DNA of 64,000 nucleotides from contig OY726565.1 in NCBI GenBank assembly GCA_963383645.1, forward strand, positions 37,802,124 to 37,866,123, given 5' to 3'. The position numbers were made by a program, and so were the translations under genes. The notes beneath the pieces are model-generated. The model did no database searches. It was not told where the DNA came from and saw nothing but the letters and a program-made list of their open reading frames with translations. The DNA is from Muscardinus avellanarius. Lineage: Eukaryota > Chordata > Mammalia > Rodentia > Gliridae. Below, one piece after another: positions 42,901 to 54,518 of the stretch (position 1 is its first letter; every line of letters begins with the position of its first letter).

Positions 42901-44646
42901 AAAGTGACCTATCCACTCTCCATTGTATTATCCATTGTATTACAAGCAGGTTATGTGACCCGCCCAAGGTGGCACAGGAATATAGTTACAGTTGCTTTAG
43001 ATCCAAATTCCCTGTCTCATAGTTTCATACCCTTTCCGTTATATCACTTACAGTCTGGGGATGTGCAAGGGTGATTGTACTTCAGGGCCTTTATATTTAT
43101 TCTTGACCTCCAGAATTTTGCGCATGTAGACTCACATGGTAAATTCATAAGCTAAAGCCATTTTGTGAAAAGATGAGACTTTTCAGGAAAAAAATAACTA
43201 AAGAAGCTTATTTTGTATGAGGGAGATGGAATGGTATCAGAGCCTTGACGTTTGATTTGATCCATATAGTAAGATAGAGGAGAGGAGGCAGCAACGTTAG
43301 CTTCCTACTAGCCTCTATACCATGCCAGGGGCTTCAGCGTGACTGCTGTAGGGGTGATGTTCTCTGAGGTGTAACAGGGTAGCCTTGGAGGGACCACATT
43401 ACATGTAGGTCGACAGAGGCAGACTGATCCACAGAAGGAAGGGCTTAGTACAGGGGAGAAAAGATCAAGATCAAGTCGCCTGTAGCATCTCTGCCCTAGA
43501 AGTGACTGGGGAAAAGGAGGAGGCGGAGCTTCCTTTAGGTTTCCATGCCAATTTTCTCCTTCTCAGACTACTTTTTTATTTCCTACTTTTTCCAGATTTA
43601 CATATAGTGTTTTGGACACTGTACACAAGTCTGTGTGTTTTCGGGGACACAGTGTCCTGCCACGTTTGGGATATATTGAGTGATCCATGGGAGTTTGTTG
43701 AATCAACATTATAGACAGCATGGCTTTTCTGGTTGACACTGGCTCTTTGCAAAATTTGCAAGTTTGCTTGTTTTGTCTGCCAATTCAGGTATTCTGGGAA
43801 CTCTTAAAGTGTACCCTTGATGGAAACCTATTAGCAACGAAGTTGCCCCTACCTTGGAGTTTTGCATTTTAATGAGTCTTTTTGGAACTAGGAATGTTAT
43901 GAACCTTCTTTTGGAGGGTGACATCTTCCAAGCTCTTTATGCTACATTCAGGCCTGTCATCTCTCCAGGGTTGCCTGCATCAGAGGAGCTGGGACAGTTT
44001 CCACTATTACACTTCTGCCACTGACTGCTTCCAATAACAAGTACTTTCTAATAAATTGGGCCATTTTTACTCTCTGGGTGAAAAACTGGTTACATATTTC
44101 CCAGACTAAACTGAAAGTAATGAAATCGTATACCCAGACCATCGCCTGGGCACGGTGATTAATTTCCCACTGTATTTGTCCAAAAATAGCACTTTTTAAA
44201 GAGCCAGTCAACTTGGCTGTACTAAAAACAACAAAGCTTCAAAAGAAATGGTATTCACATAAAAAACTATAGCACAGAAGACTTGGCAAAAGCATAATCT
44301 TGTAAAATGATTCAAGAACAAGACACAAATTAATTCTTTTTTAATGCAAAACAATAAACAGTGATTTCATATAGTAAATCCTCTTGATATATATGGTTGA
44401 GTACATTTTAGGAAAAATAATTCAAATTCAGTTTCATATTTCCTCCCTTTGTTATTATAGTTAGTTCTCTTTTACCTGCGCATAAGAAGGCGCAGAGATA
44501 ATACAACTAGAGACTGCAGCTAGGTAATTCACCACCATTCCATTTGACTTTGGTGTTCAGGGTAAGTCGAAGACAATCCCTGACACACTGAGAAGTCTAT
44601 CTTTATCCTGGCTTATTGGAAGAATATGTGGTATTTCAAAGATTTT
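42901..44646. other. Unique stretch with a MIR relic
   Basis: SINE-free. MIR 3' half at 42940-43065; otherwise nothing recognised. Confidence 0.5.
42940..43065 (+). repeat. MIR fragment
   Basis: ggttatgtgacccgcccaag gtggcacagg, then ttagatccaaattccctgtc, match the second half of MIR. Confidence 0.75.
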
Positions 44647-44658
44647 GTGTGTGTGTGT

Positions 44659-44711
<53 letters not shown>
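44647..44711. repeat. (GT)n
   Basis: About 30 GT units with one GG interruption. Confidence 0.97.
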
Positions 44712-44714
<3 letters not shown>

Positions 44715-44897
44715 GCTGGGGATTGAACCAGGAGCATTGTACCTCTAAGCTACACACCCAGCTCTGTTTTATTTTATTATATTTTTAAAAAATTTGAAAC
44801 AGTGTCTGGCTAGATTGCTGAGGATGGTCTGAAACCTGCAGTTCTGTCTCAGCCTCCCAAGTACTAGGATTGTAGGCACGCACCACTATGCCTCTCC
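44712..44897 (-). repeat. B1-dID SINE, group C
   Basis: gctggggattgaaccaggag, ends caccactatgcctctcc. Confidence 0.88.
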
Positions 44898-45099
44898 ACT
44901 TTTCTACTATCATCTACTATAGGTAGGTTATATATACTATAGGTATATTCTGTGTGTACTTCATTCTCACCAAGAGAGTTCAATCATTTTTAGAGCTTTA
45001 ATTAATTAAAAATGGATTGTTCTTATATTGACAAGATGCTTCTATTATACAAGAGGTCTGAGGAATGTAAAGATGAACTTTACTTGTAGCTCAACTGTG

Positions 45100-45400
45100 A
45101 GGAGCTCCTATTACATGCCAAGTGTGTCTTAGGCAGCAGGTGCGTCAGTGGTCCCGAAAAGGAATCTGTAGCCTGGAAGGACAGATGAGAATGTGCAAGA
45201 ATGGGTGTTCTGTAGTATGATCGCAATACAAACTATGGGAGCCCAGAGGAGGGACAGATTGCAAGACTCTCGGGAGATGAGTAAGAGTTTCACTAGAGAT
45301 TTGGACCTTGAAGAATGGCTAGTTTGGAAACAGGGAGAGATGAGTGTAGGGATGGGCATGAACAGATCCAACAGGGTGGTTGGGAAACTGTGGGCCGTAT
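45100..45400 (+). repeat. L2 fragment
   Basis: aactatgggagcccagagga gggacag, then gagatttggaccttgaagaa tggctag resemble the L2 3' region (gctatgggagcacagaggag...). Old and diverged. Confidence 0.5.
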
Positions 45401-45482
45401 TCATCAGTAAATACTCTGGCTTCAGTTAGAAGTGTTGGGTAAAAGTAAAACTCCATCTCTATTTGTTGACTCACTTTATATT

Positions 45483-45697
45483 TATTTATTTATTTAGTGG
45501 TACTGAGAATTGAACTCAGGGGCATTCTAATACCTCCAAACTACACCCCAGCCCTATTTTTGATTCTTTACTTTGAAAAGGGTCTCACTAAGTTGCGGAG
45601 GGCCTCACTAAGCAGCTGAGGTTGGCTGAGAACTTGTGATCGTACTGTCTCAGCCTCCCAAGTGCTGAGATTACAAGTGTGTGCCACCTCACTGGAC
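45483..45697 (-). repeat. B1-dID SINE, group A
   Basis: (TTTA)n tail, gagaattgaactcaggggca, ends gccacctcactgga. Confidence 0.9.
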
Positions 45698-46007
45698 TTG
45701 GAGACTCACTTTAAACACTCCAATTTAAAAAGCAAAAAGCCAAAAGAGGTGCACATTCCGGAGGAGCAGAGCAATGTAGACGTCAGGGAAATCAAGACTG
45801 TCAACACGATTATCCATGTTAGTCAAGCCAGCAGAAAGGTCCAGCTGGACAGGCTGAGGGCTGTCCCTTTGGGTTTGTGCATCTGCAGTCTTGGGAAATG
45901 CTTGCCAGAGTGACTTACTTCAGTATGCTTAACCCATTTTCAGTTGGTTGAGAAAGGAAGTTAAAGAAATTGAGTAACGTATTCTGTTGAAAATCTAGGA
46001 ACTAGCT

Positions 46008-46396
46008 TGGTTTGGTGGCACCTGCCTAGATTCCCAATATTTGGGAAGCTGAGACCAGAGGACCCAGGTTCAAGGCAAGTTCCAGCAATTTAGTGAGACT
46101 ATGTTTCAAAACAAAATGTATAATGGCCAGGGGGATAGCTCAGAGGTAGAAGGCCTCTGGAACTTAGAATAACTCTTTTTTTGTAAGCGTTAGATTTGCA
46201 AGCCAGACATGGTGGCACATGCCTATAATCCCAGTACTTGGGAGGCTGAGAAAGGAGGATCACAGGTTTGAGACCAGCCTCAGCAACTTAGTGAGGCCCT
46301 CAACAATTTAGTGAGATCCTGTTTCAAAATAAAAAATAAAATAAAGCTAAGACTCTATCTCAGAGGTAGAATGCTCCTTGGTTCAATCTCTAATAC
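46008..46396 (+). repeat. Two tandem B1-dID SINEs, group C
   Basis: 46008-46161 starts agcttggtttggtggcacct and stops in the ID part; 46199-46396 starts agccagacatggtggcacat and ends ggttcaatctctaatac. Confidence 0.9.
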
Positions 46397-46648
46397 AAAG
46401 GGGGGGAGCAGTAGATTTGCTTTTTGAAAAGTATGGCCATAGAAGCCCAACTTCCTTCTCTTTAGTTGAGTAATAAATTATAAATTATTCATTTCACATA
46501 AAGCAGGCCTTTAGTACACATTTGTTGGCCTCTTGATTTGAAATCACCATGTTGCTTTCTTCTCCTTTGGGGCTTTATTTAAAAGCCTAAAAGCCTAAAG
46601 TGCTGGGTCCTATGAGGAAATGTGGTAGCATCTAAAAGGCTTGTTGGT

Positions 46649-46850
46649 GAGCTGGGTGTGATGACGCACGCTTGTAATCCCAGCATTTGGGAGGCTGAGA
46701 CCGGAGGATCTTGGTTTGCGGCCAGCCTCAGCTACTTAGTGAGGCCCTTGGCAACTCAGTGAGACCCTGCTTCAAAATAAACAATAAATAATATAGGGTT
46801 GGGGGTATAGCTCAGAGGTAGAATGCCCCTGGGTTCCATCTCCAGTACCA
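46649..46850 (+). repeat. B1-dID SINE, group A
   Basis: gctgggtgtgatgacgcacg, ID end ggttccatctccagtaccac; (AAAT/ATTA)n tail to 46930. Confidence 0.94.
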
Positions 46851-46930
46851 CAAAAATAAATAAATTAATTAATTAATAATAAATAAATAAATGGCTTGCT
46901 GGTAACAAATTAATTAATTAATTAATAAAA

Positions 46931-47278
46931 GATTTGTTGGATGACCTTATTAGTTTTGACTTTGAGCATCTATTCATTCCCCATGTTTATGATGGGAACA
47001 TTTCCTACCTCCTGATGCGGTAGTGATCACTAAATTTAGAAATATATGTGGCGCTATATTTGGAGAAGTTTTGATGAGAAAGGCAGAGAATGATAGGATT
47101 GTAGCTAGAAAGAAGCTGAGATCAATGAAAAAATTTTAATGATGAAAGAAATTTTACTGGTTTTGTGGTTTAAGAGGTTATAGGACCAGAAAGGAGCAGT
47201 GCCAAGGATGTAGACAGAGAAATGAGTTTTACGGCAGAATGATGGAGGAGACAGGCGGGGACTCAAGACCACGGTTTG
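46931..47278. other. Unique intronic stretch
   Basis: Nothing recognised. Confidence 0.5.
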
Positions 47279-47472
47279 GGCCAGGTGTGATGGCGCAGGC
47301 CTGCAACCCTAGTACCTGGGAGGCTGAGACAGAAGGATCACAGGTTCAAGAACAGCCTCAGCAATTTAACGAGGCACTGCTTTAAAACGAAAAACAAAAT
47401 TGGCCTGGGGTTATAGCTCAGAGATAGACGGCTGTAGTCTATCTCTGGATATCTATTTCAATCCCCAGTACC
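47279..47472 (+). repeat. B1-dID SINE, group C
   Basis: ggccaggtgtgatggcgcag, ID part has a short duplication (ctatctctgg), ends caatccccagtacc. Confidence 0.9.
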
Positions 47473-47581
47473 TTGTTGTTTTTTTTTTTTAAGTATTATT
47501 TGGTGCTGGCCTTGGTTTTGATCTTGGAAAAGAGGGAGACCCTTCACCTTCTGCGAGAAGAAAGCAAGAAAGATGAGAAGA

Positions 47582-48036
47582 AGCTGGGTGCGGTGGCACA
47601 TGCCTACAATTCCAGTACTTGGGAGACTGACAGGAGAGTCACAGGTTCAAGGCCAGTCTCAGCAAATTAGCAAGACCCTCAGCAACTTAGTAAGACCCTG
47701 TTTCAAAAAATAAAAATAAAGACAATAGTTCTTAGCCAAGCGTGGTGGCGCACGCTTGTAATCCCAGCATTCGGGAGGCTGAGACCGGAGGATCGCGGTT
47801 CGCGGACACCCTCAGCTACTTAGTGAGGCCCTCCGCAACTCAGTGAGACCCGGTTTCAAAATAAAGAATAAAAAATAGGGCAGAGGCTGTAGCTCGGAGG
47901 TCGAATGACCTTGGGTTCCATCCCCAGACCCACACAAAAAAATAAATAAATAAAATTAAAAATAAAATAAAATAAAACAATAGTTCTTGGGATGTAACTT
48001 GGAAGTAGAATGCTCCTTGGCTCAATCCCTAGACCC
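47582..48036 (+). repeat. B1-dID SINE, group C, split by a group A SINE
   Basis: Pieces 47582-47730 and 47977-48036; acaatagttctt is duplicated at the insert edges, next to the linker. Confidence 0.93.
47731..47976 (+). repeat. B1-dID SINE, group A, nested
   Basis: ccaagcgtggtggcgcacgc, ggttcgcggacaccctcagc, ID end ccatccccagacccac, long A/T tail. Confidence 0.95.
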
Positions 48037-48780
48037 TCCCCTCTAAACACACAAACACAAAAGATGAGTGGAGATAGAGGTGCCATTTGCAGCTAAGGGG
48101 CGGGCAACTGGAGGAGCTCCCTTGAGGCTTTAGTTTTCTTATCAAGCAAAAGACAAATTTATGTGCTGCTCCAAGTGGGGAGAGACGGGCCAGTCAGGGG
48201 TCGTGGGATGATGATGTGCCTGCTGAATCTTTGCTGAAGGGGGATGTTTGAGGAAGATTAGTATGAATGAACATGAGCCCTGGTGAGTGAGGGCAGGATT
48301 TTGCAGGGAGAAAGACTGGGTATCTTCAGTGGCATTAGTCTATTTAGAAGCCTGGGTGTAAAGGAGGAGACACATTTCATGGCACTGGATCCTGGGTTGC
48401 AGTGGTCCAAGTGGATGCGGTAGAAGGACAAAGATTCAGGAAACTGGAAAGTGTGGGAGATGGTACCCAGGAAAGGGGAGATGCTGGGAGGAGTGAGCAC
48501 ACAGCGGGAGGATGAGCAAGAGGGGGCTGGCAAGACTGAAGTTTGGCTATTTGCATGTTAGGTTCTGCATGACAGAGAATTAACTAATGCAAGGTCTTGG
48601 GAGTAGAAGTGAAGGTAATTAGAATTAATGATGTCAGACTGGTGAAGCTAGGAAATTGCAAAATCTCCCATTCAATGGTGAAACGTTCTAGAATGATGGG
48701 AGCATTCGGACAGAGAGCAAGTCTGTATCATTTGACAAATATGAGGGTTGGGGACCAGAAGGCCAGCAGAAAACGACTGC
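48037..48780. other. Unclassified stretch, probably L2-derived in part
   Basis: gtaaaggaggagacacattt and neighbouring GA-rich text around 48280-48490 resembles old L2 sequence but I cannot align it with confidence. Confidence 0.4.
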
Positions 48781-49260
48781 CAGACTGCTTCTGCTAAAGT
48801 ATTTCTCTTGATCAAGTCATTTCATTGCCTGGGAAAGTTACCGGTGGTCCTTAGATCTTACTGGATTGAACTCTCAATTGCTCACTGGTTTGCAAAAGCT
48901 GTTTGTTATCTGGCTCCCCCTTGGTTATGGCAACTCATCTTTAGTGTTCCTTTAAGTGACCATTTCTGTCCTATTGGGCAGTCTCTGTGTTCTTCCCCAA
49001 CCCTGACATGCACAGTCACACGTTAAGCTCAAAACACTACCACCATTTCCATAGTCATTGTGTCTTATATTTCCTTCACCTTGAGAATACTTACAAGACA
49101 GAAATTGAGGCTCTTGAGGAAAATTCAGGACATGCATTTTTACTTCCTTTTTTCTTGTACCAGTTGATATTTCTTTAGGGACCACTGAAGTCTTATTTCT
49201 TCTGTGAAGCATTTTCTGATTACTTGATCTCCAACATTTATCTTTCTCCTGCCCTTTTAA
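48780..49260 (-). repeat. L2 fragment
   Basis: tgtttgttatctggctcccc, then tcttatttcttctgtgaagc attttctgat resemble L2 read in reverse (cctctgtgaagccttccctg). Old and diverged. Confidence 0.5.
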
Positions 49261-49293
49261 ATCCTACATTATTTTATTGTAAGTGTGAGCCAT

Positions 49294-49494
49294 AGCCAGG
49301 CGTGGTGGCGCATGCCTGTAATCCCAGTACTTGTGAGGCTGGGACAGGAAGATGGCAAGTGTGTGGCCAGCCTCAGCAACTTAGCAAGGCCCTCTGCAAT
49401 TTAGTGAGACCCTGTTTTGAAATAAAAGATAAAGTAGGGCTGGACATATAGCTCAGAGGTAGAACACCCCTAGGTTCAATCCCTAGTGCCCCCC
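49294..49494 (+). repeat. B1-dID SINE, group C
   Basis: gccaggcgtggtggcgcatg, ID end ggttcaatccctagtgccc. Confidence 0.92.
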
Positions 49495-50270
49495 CAAAGT
49501 GTGACACATGGCATTACATACATATACATTCCATAAATGTCTTATATACTTATATTTTGCTGCCCAAAACAAAATTTTTATAGAAGGGGCTGTGTTTTCT
49601 GCTTCTTTTATATGCTTTCTTGTGAAGAGTTCGAGACAAGCCCACCACCCCAAATAACGAAGGACACTTGGAGATGCAAGAGACACGTGAGGTTTATTGT
49701 GCTGCATCTCTTTCCTGGCTAGCCAGGGGTCGAGACCAAGACACTAACCACCCAGCACCCTTCAGGGAGTTGTAGTCCCTTAAGCAGGTGAGGGGGTGTG
49801 GTCGAGGCTCGACCCCGAGCTCACTGAGGGCTCTGAATTTATAGCCAGAATAGGGAGTGGTTACATACATCAGAGCCCGCCAAGAACAGGATACACCCAA
49901 TCAAATAAATTGGTAAACAAGTACAGCCAATAATTTTAAAAACAAGCACACACACATCTAAATCACAGCAAATAATTTCAAAGAGCTGCCTTTCTACGTC
50001 ATTAGCTGCCAAGAGTCTGAGGCGGGGTCTGCACCTGTTTTTCAGGGGCTATCTCTGACTAGCAGATGTTTCCTAATAAATGAGGAAGTTACAAGCTTCT
50101 CAGAGCAAAGGAACTTGTAAACCTATTTAAACTTTCTATAGCATTCATATATATTCCAAAAGCACCTTAAGCATCAGACTTTTCAAGCATTTCAAACATG
50201 AAAGGTTATTCTTAACATTTTTAAGAAAAGGAACTACGTCCGGACATTCTCTGAATTTACAGAAGCCAAG

Positions 50271-50376
50271 AGCAAGAAAATTATTAATAAAAACAGGAAC
50301 TTGTCAATCAACTAAAATCCTGCCAATTATTGCTTATAGCAAGCAAATTATTAATAAAAACAGGAACTTGTCAATC
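50271..50376. repeat. 68-bp direct duplication in the LTR
   Basis: attattaataaaaacaggaa cttgtcaatc occurs twice, 68 bp apart. Confidence 0.9.
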
Positions 50377-50999
50377 TTAAATTCCCCACTAGTTGCTGCA
50401 TTCAACAACTTTAAATTGTTCACATCACTCTTAACATTACTCTATCTTAAATAACTTATAAAGCTATCTTTGCTAAACTTTCATGCTGTGGGGGGGGAAC
50501 CTCTGCTCACATATTCCCAAAGAGGTTAGTTTGTGGTTACAAGCTTCCTGGAACAGAGAACTTGTAAAATGCTTTCAACTTTCTTTAGCCTTCCTATTCC
50601 AAAAGCATATTTCAAAAGCAAAGCATACTTCTAAACTTTTCAAAATTCATTTCTTTTTTTTTTAATTTTATTTTATTGGTGCACTGTATTCATACATCAT
50701 AGTGAGATACAAACTTTTGTAGACATACATGCACACATCGCCCAGTCAGCCCCCACCCGATCCCCACCCCATTCCCTCCCCATCCCTCCTTCCCATGCTT
50801 GGCTTAGTGGTTGACATCTAGTATTATAGCAATTTATCCAAAATTAAAAATGTTAATCTCACATAACAGTTTCATTTGTCTGATACCAAGCTTTTGATGA
50901 CTTAAAGATAACATTTCAATATTTCTTTTTGCTTTCTTTCTTACCAGAGCATATTTTTTTCTGTTTTTTAGGTGAAACTATCATATATTCATATATTTA

Positions 51000-51690
51000 T
51001 TTTTCAGAAAAAAATCTATCCTAATATGGAATATAAATTCTAGATACCCAAAACGATCTTGAAAAAGAACAAAGCTAGCAGATATATATTTTCTGATTTC
51101 AAACCATATAAAGCTACAATAATTGAAACAGTGTAATACTGTTCTAAAGGCAGATATATAAACCATTGGAGTTAAATAAAAGCCTAGAGATAAATTCTTC
51201 CCTATATTGTCAAGTTATTTTTGACAAGGTTTCCACAAACATTTGGTGGTGGAAATAATAATCTTTTAACTAAATATTGTTGAAAAATAATAATTACATG
51301 GAAAAGAATAAAATTGGACCCTTACCTAATCCCACATACAAGTATTAACTCAAAATAGATAAAAGACCTAAATATAAATCTTAAGACTATAAACTTTTAG
51401 AAGAAAATCTGGGTCATAAAACCTCACAACATTGAAATTGGCAGTGGTTTCTTGGTTATGATTTCAATGGCACAGGCAACAGAAGAATATACAAACTCCC
51501 TAAAAAAAAAAATATTGTATATCCAAAGACAATGTAAACAGAGTTAAAAGTTACTAATAGAATTGGATAAAATATTTCCAAATGCTATATCTGAAGGTAT
51601 ATTAATATTCCAACTAGAAATCCTAAAAATTAACAACAATAAAGGCAAACAATACAATTTAGAGATAGGTAAAGACTAACAAAAATAATG
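51000..51690 (+). pseudogene. Inverted L1 ORF2 C-terminal remnant
   Basis: + strand text follows the L1 ORF2 order: atcttgaaaaagaacaaagc, ctgatttcaaaccatataaa gctac, gttatttttgacaaggtttc, attggataaaatatttccaa. It is opposite to ORF1 and the 3'UTR and has stops in all frames. Confidence 0.88.
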
Positions 51691-51711
51691 AATCTCCACA
51701 GATAACCAATC

Positions 51712-52629
51712 TTAGTTGTCTGTTGGATGGAAAATCTTGTTTCTCTGGTTCTGGTGAGTATTACCTATTTCTTCTTTGTAGTTAATCTCTTTGAGTATTT
51801 TCTCTAGCGCTGGTTTTGAAGACATAAATTCCTTCAGTTTCTGTTTGTCATGGAAGCTTCTTATTTCTCCATCTAATTTGATAGAAAGTTTTGCTGGGTA
51901 GGAAATTTTTGGCTGGAAGTTGTTTTCTTTCAGAGTTTGGAATATGTTACTCCAAGCCCTTCTAGCTCTTATGACTTGGTTTGGGAAGTCTGGAGTGATT
52001 CTAATTGGTTTGCCTCTGAATGTCACTTGGCCCTTTGTTTTTGTTGCCTTTAAGATTCTCTGCTTGGCTTCCACATTGGTCATTTTGACAATTATGTGGC
52101 GTGGGGATCCTCTTCTCCGATCCTGTCTAAAGGGAGTTCTATAAGTTTCCTGGATCTGTGTATCAACCTCTTGCTCTATATTTGGAAAATTTTCTGCTAT
52201 TACTTCCTTGAAGAGATTGTTGATCCCTTTGGTTTCACTTTCTTTTCCCTCCTCTATTCCAATTATTCTTAGGTTAGCTCTCTTAAGATGGGCCCATATT
52301 TCTTCCATGTCAGATTCCTGCTGTTGGATATTTTTTTCTAGATTAGAAACTATGCATTCATTTTTGGATTGCTCATCTTCTAAGAGCGAGATTCTGTTCT
52401 CCATGTGTTCTAATCGGTTGTTTGTGCTTTGAATTGAGGCCTTTACTTCATTAATTGCATCCTTTATCTCTTTTTGGCTCTCTCTGAGTTCTTTTCGAAG
52501 CACCTCTATTATTTCTACAGTTATTTTCCTGATTTGATCTTCTAGAAATCTCTGATTTTCTGTTTTATTGGGTTCTGATGTTGTGGGGTTGTGCGCATTC
52601 ATTACTCCAGTGTTATTCCTCTTTCCCAT
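51712..52629 (-). CDS. L1 ORF1 protein (305 aa, intact)
   Basis: An L1 ORF1p is a trimeric RNA-binding chaperone that coats L1 RNA. This frame has a polar N-terminus (1-45), a coiled coil (about 46-105, leucine/isoleucine heptads through NRLEHMENRISLLEDEQ), an RRM-like domain starting NLRIIGIEEG (about 112) and including PRHIIVKM, and a C-terminal domain with KISYPAKLSI. It is close in length to other rodent L1 ORF1 proteins, has no stop or frameshift, and starts at the first ATG after the 5'UTR. No ORF2 frame follows on this strand. Identification is secure from the conserved motifs; whether it is expressed is unknown. Confidence 0.95.
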   Translation of the reverse strand: MGKRNNTGVMNAHNPTTSEPNKTENQRFLEDQIRKITVEIIEVLRKELRESQKEIKDAINEVKASIQSTNNRLEHMENRISLLEDEQSKNECIVSNLEKNIQQQESDMEEIWAHLKRANLRIIGIEEGKESETKGINNLFKEVIAENFPNIEQEVDTQIQETYRTPFRQDRRRGSPRHIIVKMTNVEAKQRILKATKTKGQVTFRGKPIRITPDFPNQVIRARRAWSNIFQTLKENNFQPKISYPAKLSIKLDGEIRSFHDKQKLKEFMSSKPALEKILKEINYKEEIGNTHQNQRNKIFHPTDN

Positions 52630-53425
52630 GATTTCGGAGGTTTGTGCCTTCTCTGGGTTCTTCCCTTAGGTCACTATGGCTTCACTTAAGGTGCTCTGGA
52701 TCTCGAGTCTGTATTATCTCAGACCCCACTACTCCTTTACTGGGTTGTATCACAGAGTCTCCGACCCAGGGAGTTGATAGAGGCTGCTTTAAACTATGGG
52801 GGATGCCAGGTTGCACGTTCTCCTATGGTGTGATATCTCTGCCACCACCACTCCCTCACTGGGTCAAGTCCCAGGGCGTACAGTACTGGGATTTCTCCTC
52901 TGTGGCCCGCAATTTGACTCACTGTTCTTGAGTACGCAAATGTAGCTGTATTGGACTCGGTGAATTCACTGCTGCTGCCGCCGCCGGTGGCAATATGGCA
53001 CCTCTGCCATGCCCTCGGCCGTGAGGCTGGCGTATTTTTTCTTCTCTGGTTTTGATTTCCACTCTGAATCCCTGCAGCGTGTGCTGAGCTCGGCCACTGG
53101 GAGCTTTAGACGCTCTCTGCGTGGAGAAATCCCGCCTGGCTGTTCCGCAGTGGCTCACCTCGGCTTGCTGTAGCCGTCTGGTGAAGTCGCTGCTGCCGCC
53201 GGCAGTATGGCGCTGCTGCCGCGTCCTCGGGCGCGTGTGTCTCCTCTGTGGCCCTGAGCTCTGTTCTCAGTCTGCTTTCTCTCTGGAGCCTGGTGGTTTT
53301 TTTTGTTTTTCTGGTGATGGTGTTTTCTGGCTATGAAAGGCGCTGGTTTTGTGGTAATGGAGATTGGTTGTTAGCGGGGCTCTTAAGCCCCGCTTTTCTC
53401 GGTCGCCATCTTCCCGGAAGTCGCC
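52630..53425 (-). promoter_or_regulatory. L1 5'UTR with YY1-type start site
   Basis: GC-rich, CpG-containing 796 bp ahead of ORF1. The first 25 bases hold an ETS-like CTTCCGG and AAGATGGCGACC, the YY1 motif that positions transcription start at the 5' end of other L1s. Two similar blocks with CCGCCGGCAGTATGG-like text (near 52980 and 53195, + strand) suggest a duplicated unit. Confidence 0.75.
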
Positions 53426-53980
53426 TCAAAATTCATTTCTTTACAGGCTTTTTATCTCTTTTTAAACCTAGGCCACATCTTCGCGTAAGCCGAGTACAGG
53501 AGCTAAAGTTCAAGCAATTCATAAAAGACACTTACACCCACACATTTCTCAAGAAAAACTATCCTTCGACTTTTACTTAAAAATACTATCAAAAACTTAT
53601 TTATTTTTCTATTCCAAAGTCATTCTTTTCTTCACACTTATTACTATCCTATTTTCCTATTTCTTATCCTTTTAATCTCACCTAATATCACCTTATACTC
53701 TAAGTCCTAATTCCTATTACACACCTAATACTATCCTATATTAATCTAAATCTTCATGGGGCTAGGGTCTTTTCTAATCCTCTAGTCCCTCACAGTTGTA
53801 TTTAGAAAAGGGATAGACAGATCATTGTTAATCTATTGGTAACGTGATTAATCTTAAAATACCCTAATATTTATATGCCCTATGAAACACTAATTAACTT
53901 TTAATGTTTGTAAAACACTTTGAATTCTATAAAGCATAAGTATCATACTATATGTGCTGTTATTATTAAATTAATAGTAA

Positions 53981-54468
53981 GCTGGGCCTGGTGACACATG
54001 GCTGTAATCCTAGTACTTGTGAAGCTAAGACAAGAAGACTATAGGTTCAAGGCCAGTATCAACAATGTAATGAGACCCTCAGCAACTTAGAAAGACCCTG
54101 TTTCAAAATTAAAAGATTTAAAAATGGGCTGAGAACCAGGTGTGGTTGGTGGCACACGCTTATAATCACAGTGCTTGGGAGGCTGAGACAGGAGGATCTC
54201 AGGTTCGCAGCCATCCTTAGCTACTTAGTGAGGCTCTCAGCAACTTAGTGAGACTCCATTTCAAAATAAAGAATAAACAATAAGGTTGAGGGTGTAGCTT
54301 GGAGGTATAGTGCTCCTGGGTTCCATCCCCAGTACCACTAAAAAAAAAAAAAAAAAAAGAAAGAAAGAAAAGAAAAGAAAAAGAAAAGAAGAAAGAAGAA
54401 AAGGGGAGTACTGGGAGTATAGCTAAGAGATAGAAGTCCCCTGGGTTCAATTCCCAGTACCAAATACT
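53981..54468 (+). repeat. B1-dID SINE, group C, split by a group D-like SINE
   Basis: Pieces 53981-54135 and 54403-54468 (ggttcaattcccagtaccaa); the split is beside the linker. Confidence 0.88.
54137..54402 (+). repeat. B1-dID SINE, group D-like, nested
   Basis: ccaggtgtggttggtggcac, gtgaggctctcagcaactta, ID end ggttccatccccagtaccac, A then AAAG tail. Confidence 0.9.
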
Positions 54469-54518
54469 AGTAGTAGTAGTAGTGGTAGTAGTAGTAGTAA
54501 TAATAATAATAACAAAAA
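54466..54518. repeat. (AGT)n(AAT)n
   Basis: Trinucleotide run grown from a SINE tail. Confidence 0.92.

Larger units (their letters stand above)
50657..53425 (-). mobile_element. L1 derivative: 5'UTR + intact ORF1 + inverted ORF2 scrap + 3'UTR
   Basis: A 17-bp target duplication (tcaaaattcatttcttt, 50640-50656 and 53426-53442) bounds the whole segment, so it entered as one unit; the original site TTTCTTT/ACAGG fits the L1 endonuclease. In - order: a GC-rich 5'UTR starting GGCGACTTCCGGGAAGATGG (53425), ORF1 (52629-51712), about 700 bp of ORF2 3' text in the opposite orientation (about 51000-51690, +), and 3'UTR with A-tail (about 51000-50657). The endonuclease and reverse-transcriptase coding parts are absent. 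Confidence 0.9.
49621..53794 (-). repeat. Candidate long solo LTR (~1.4 kb without its L1 insert)
   Basis: On the - strand it begins TGTGAGGGACTAG, has a long AG-rich/T-rich U3, a TATA box (ctataaattcag at 49846-49835), an AATAAA signal (49698-49693) about 145 bp later, and ends ...CTCTTCACA. These are LTR signs. No primer site or partner LTR follows, and the flanking six bases (ctttct / gttgta) do not match, so boundaries are tentative. Internal duplications are present (68 bp at 50271/50339; ~130 bp at 50084/50527). Confidence 0.55.
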
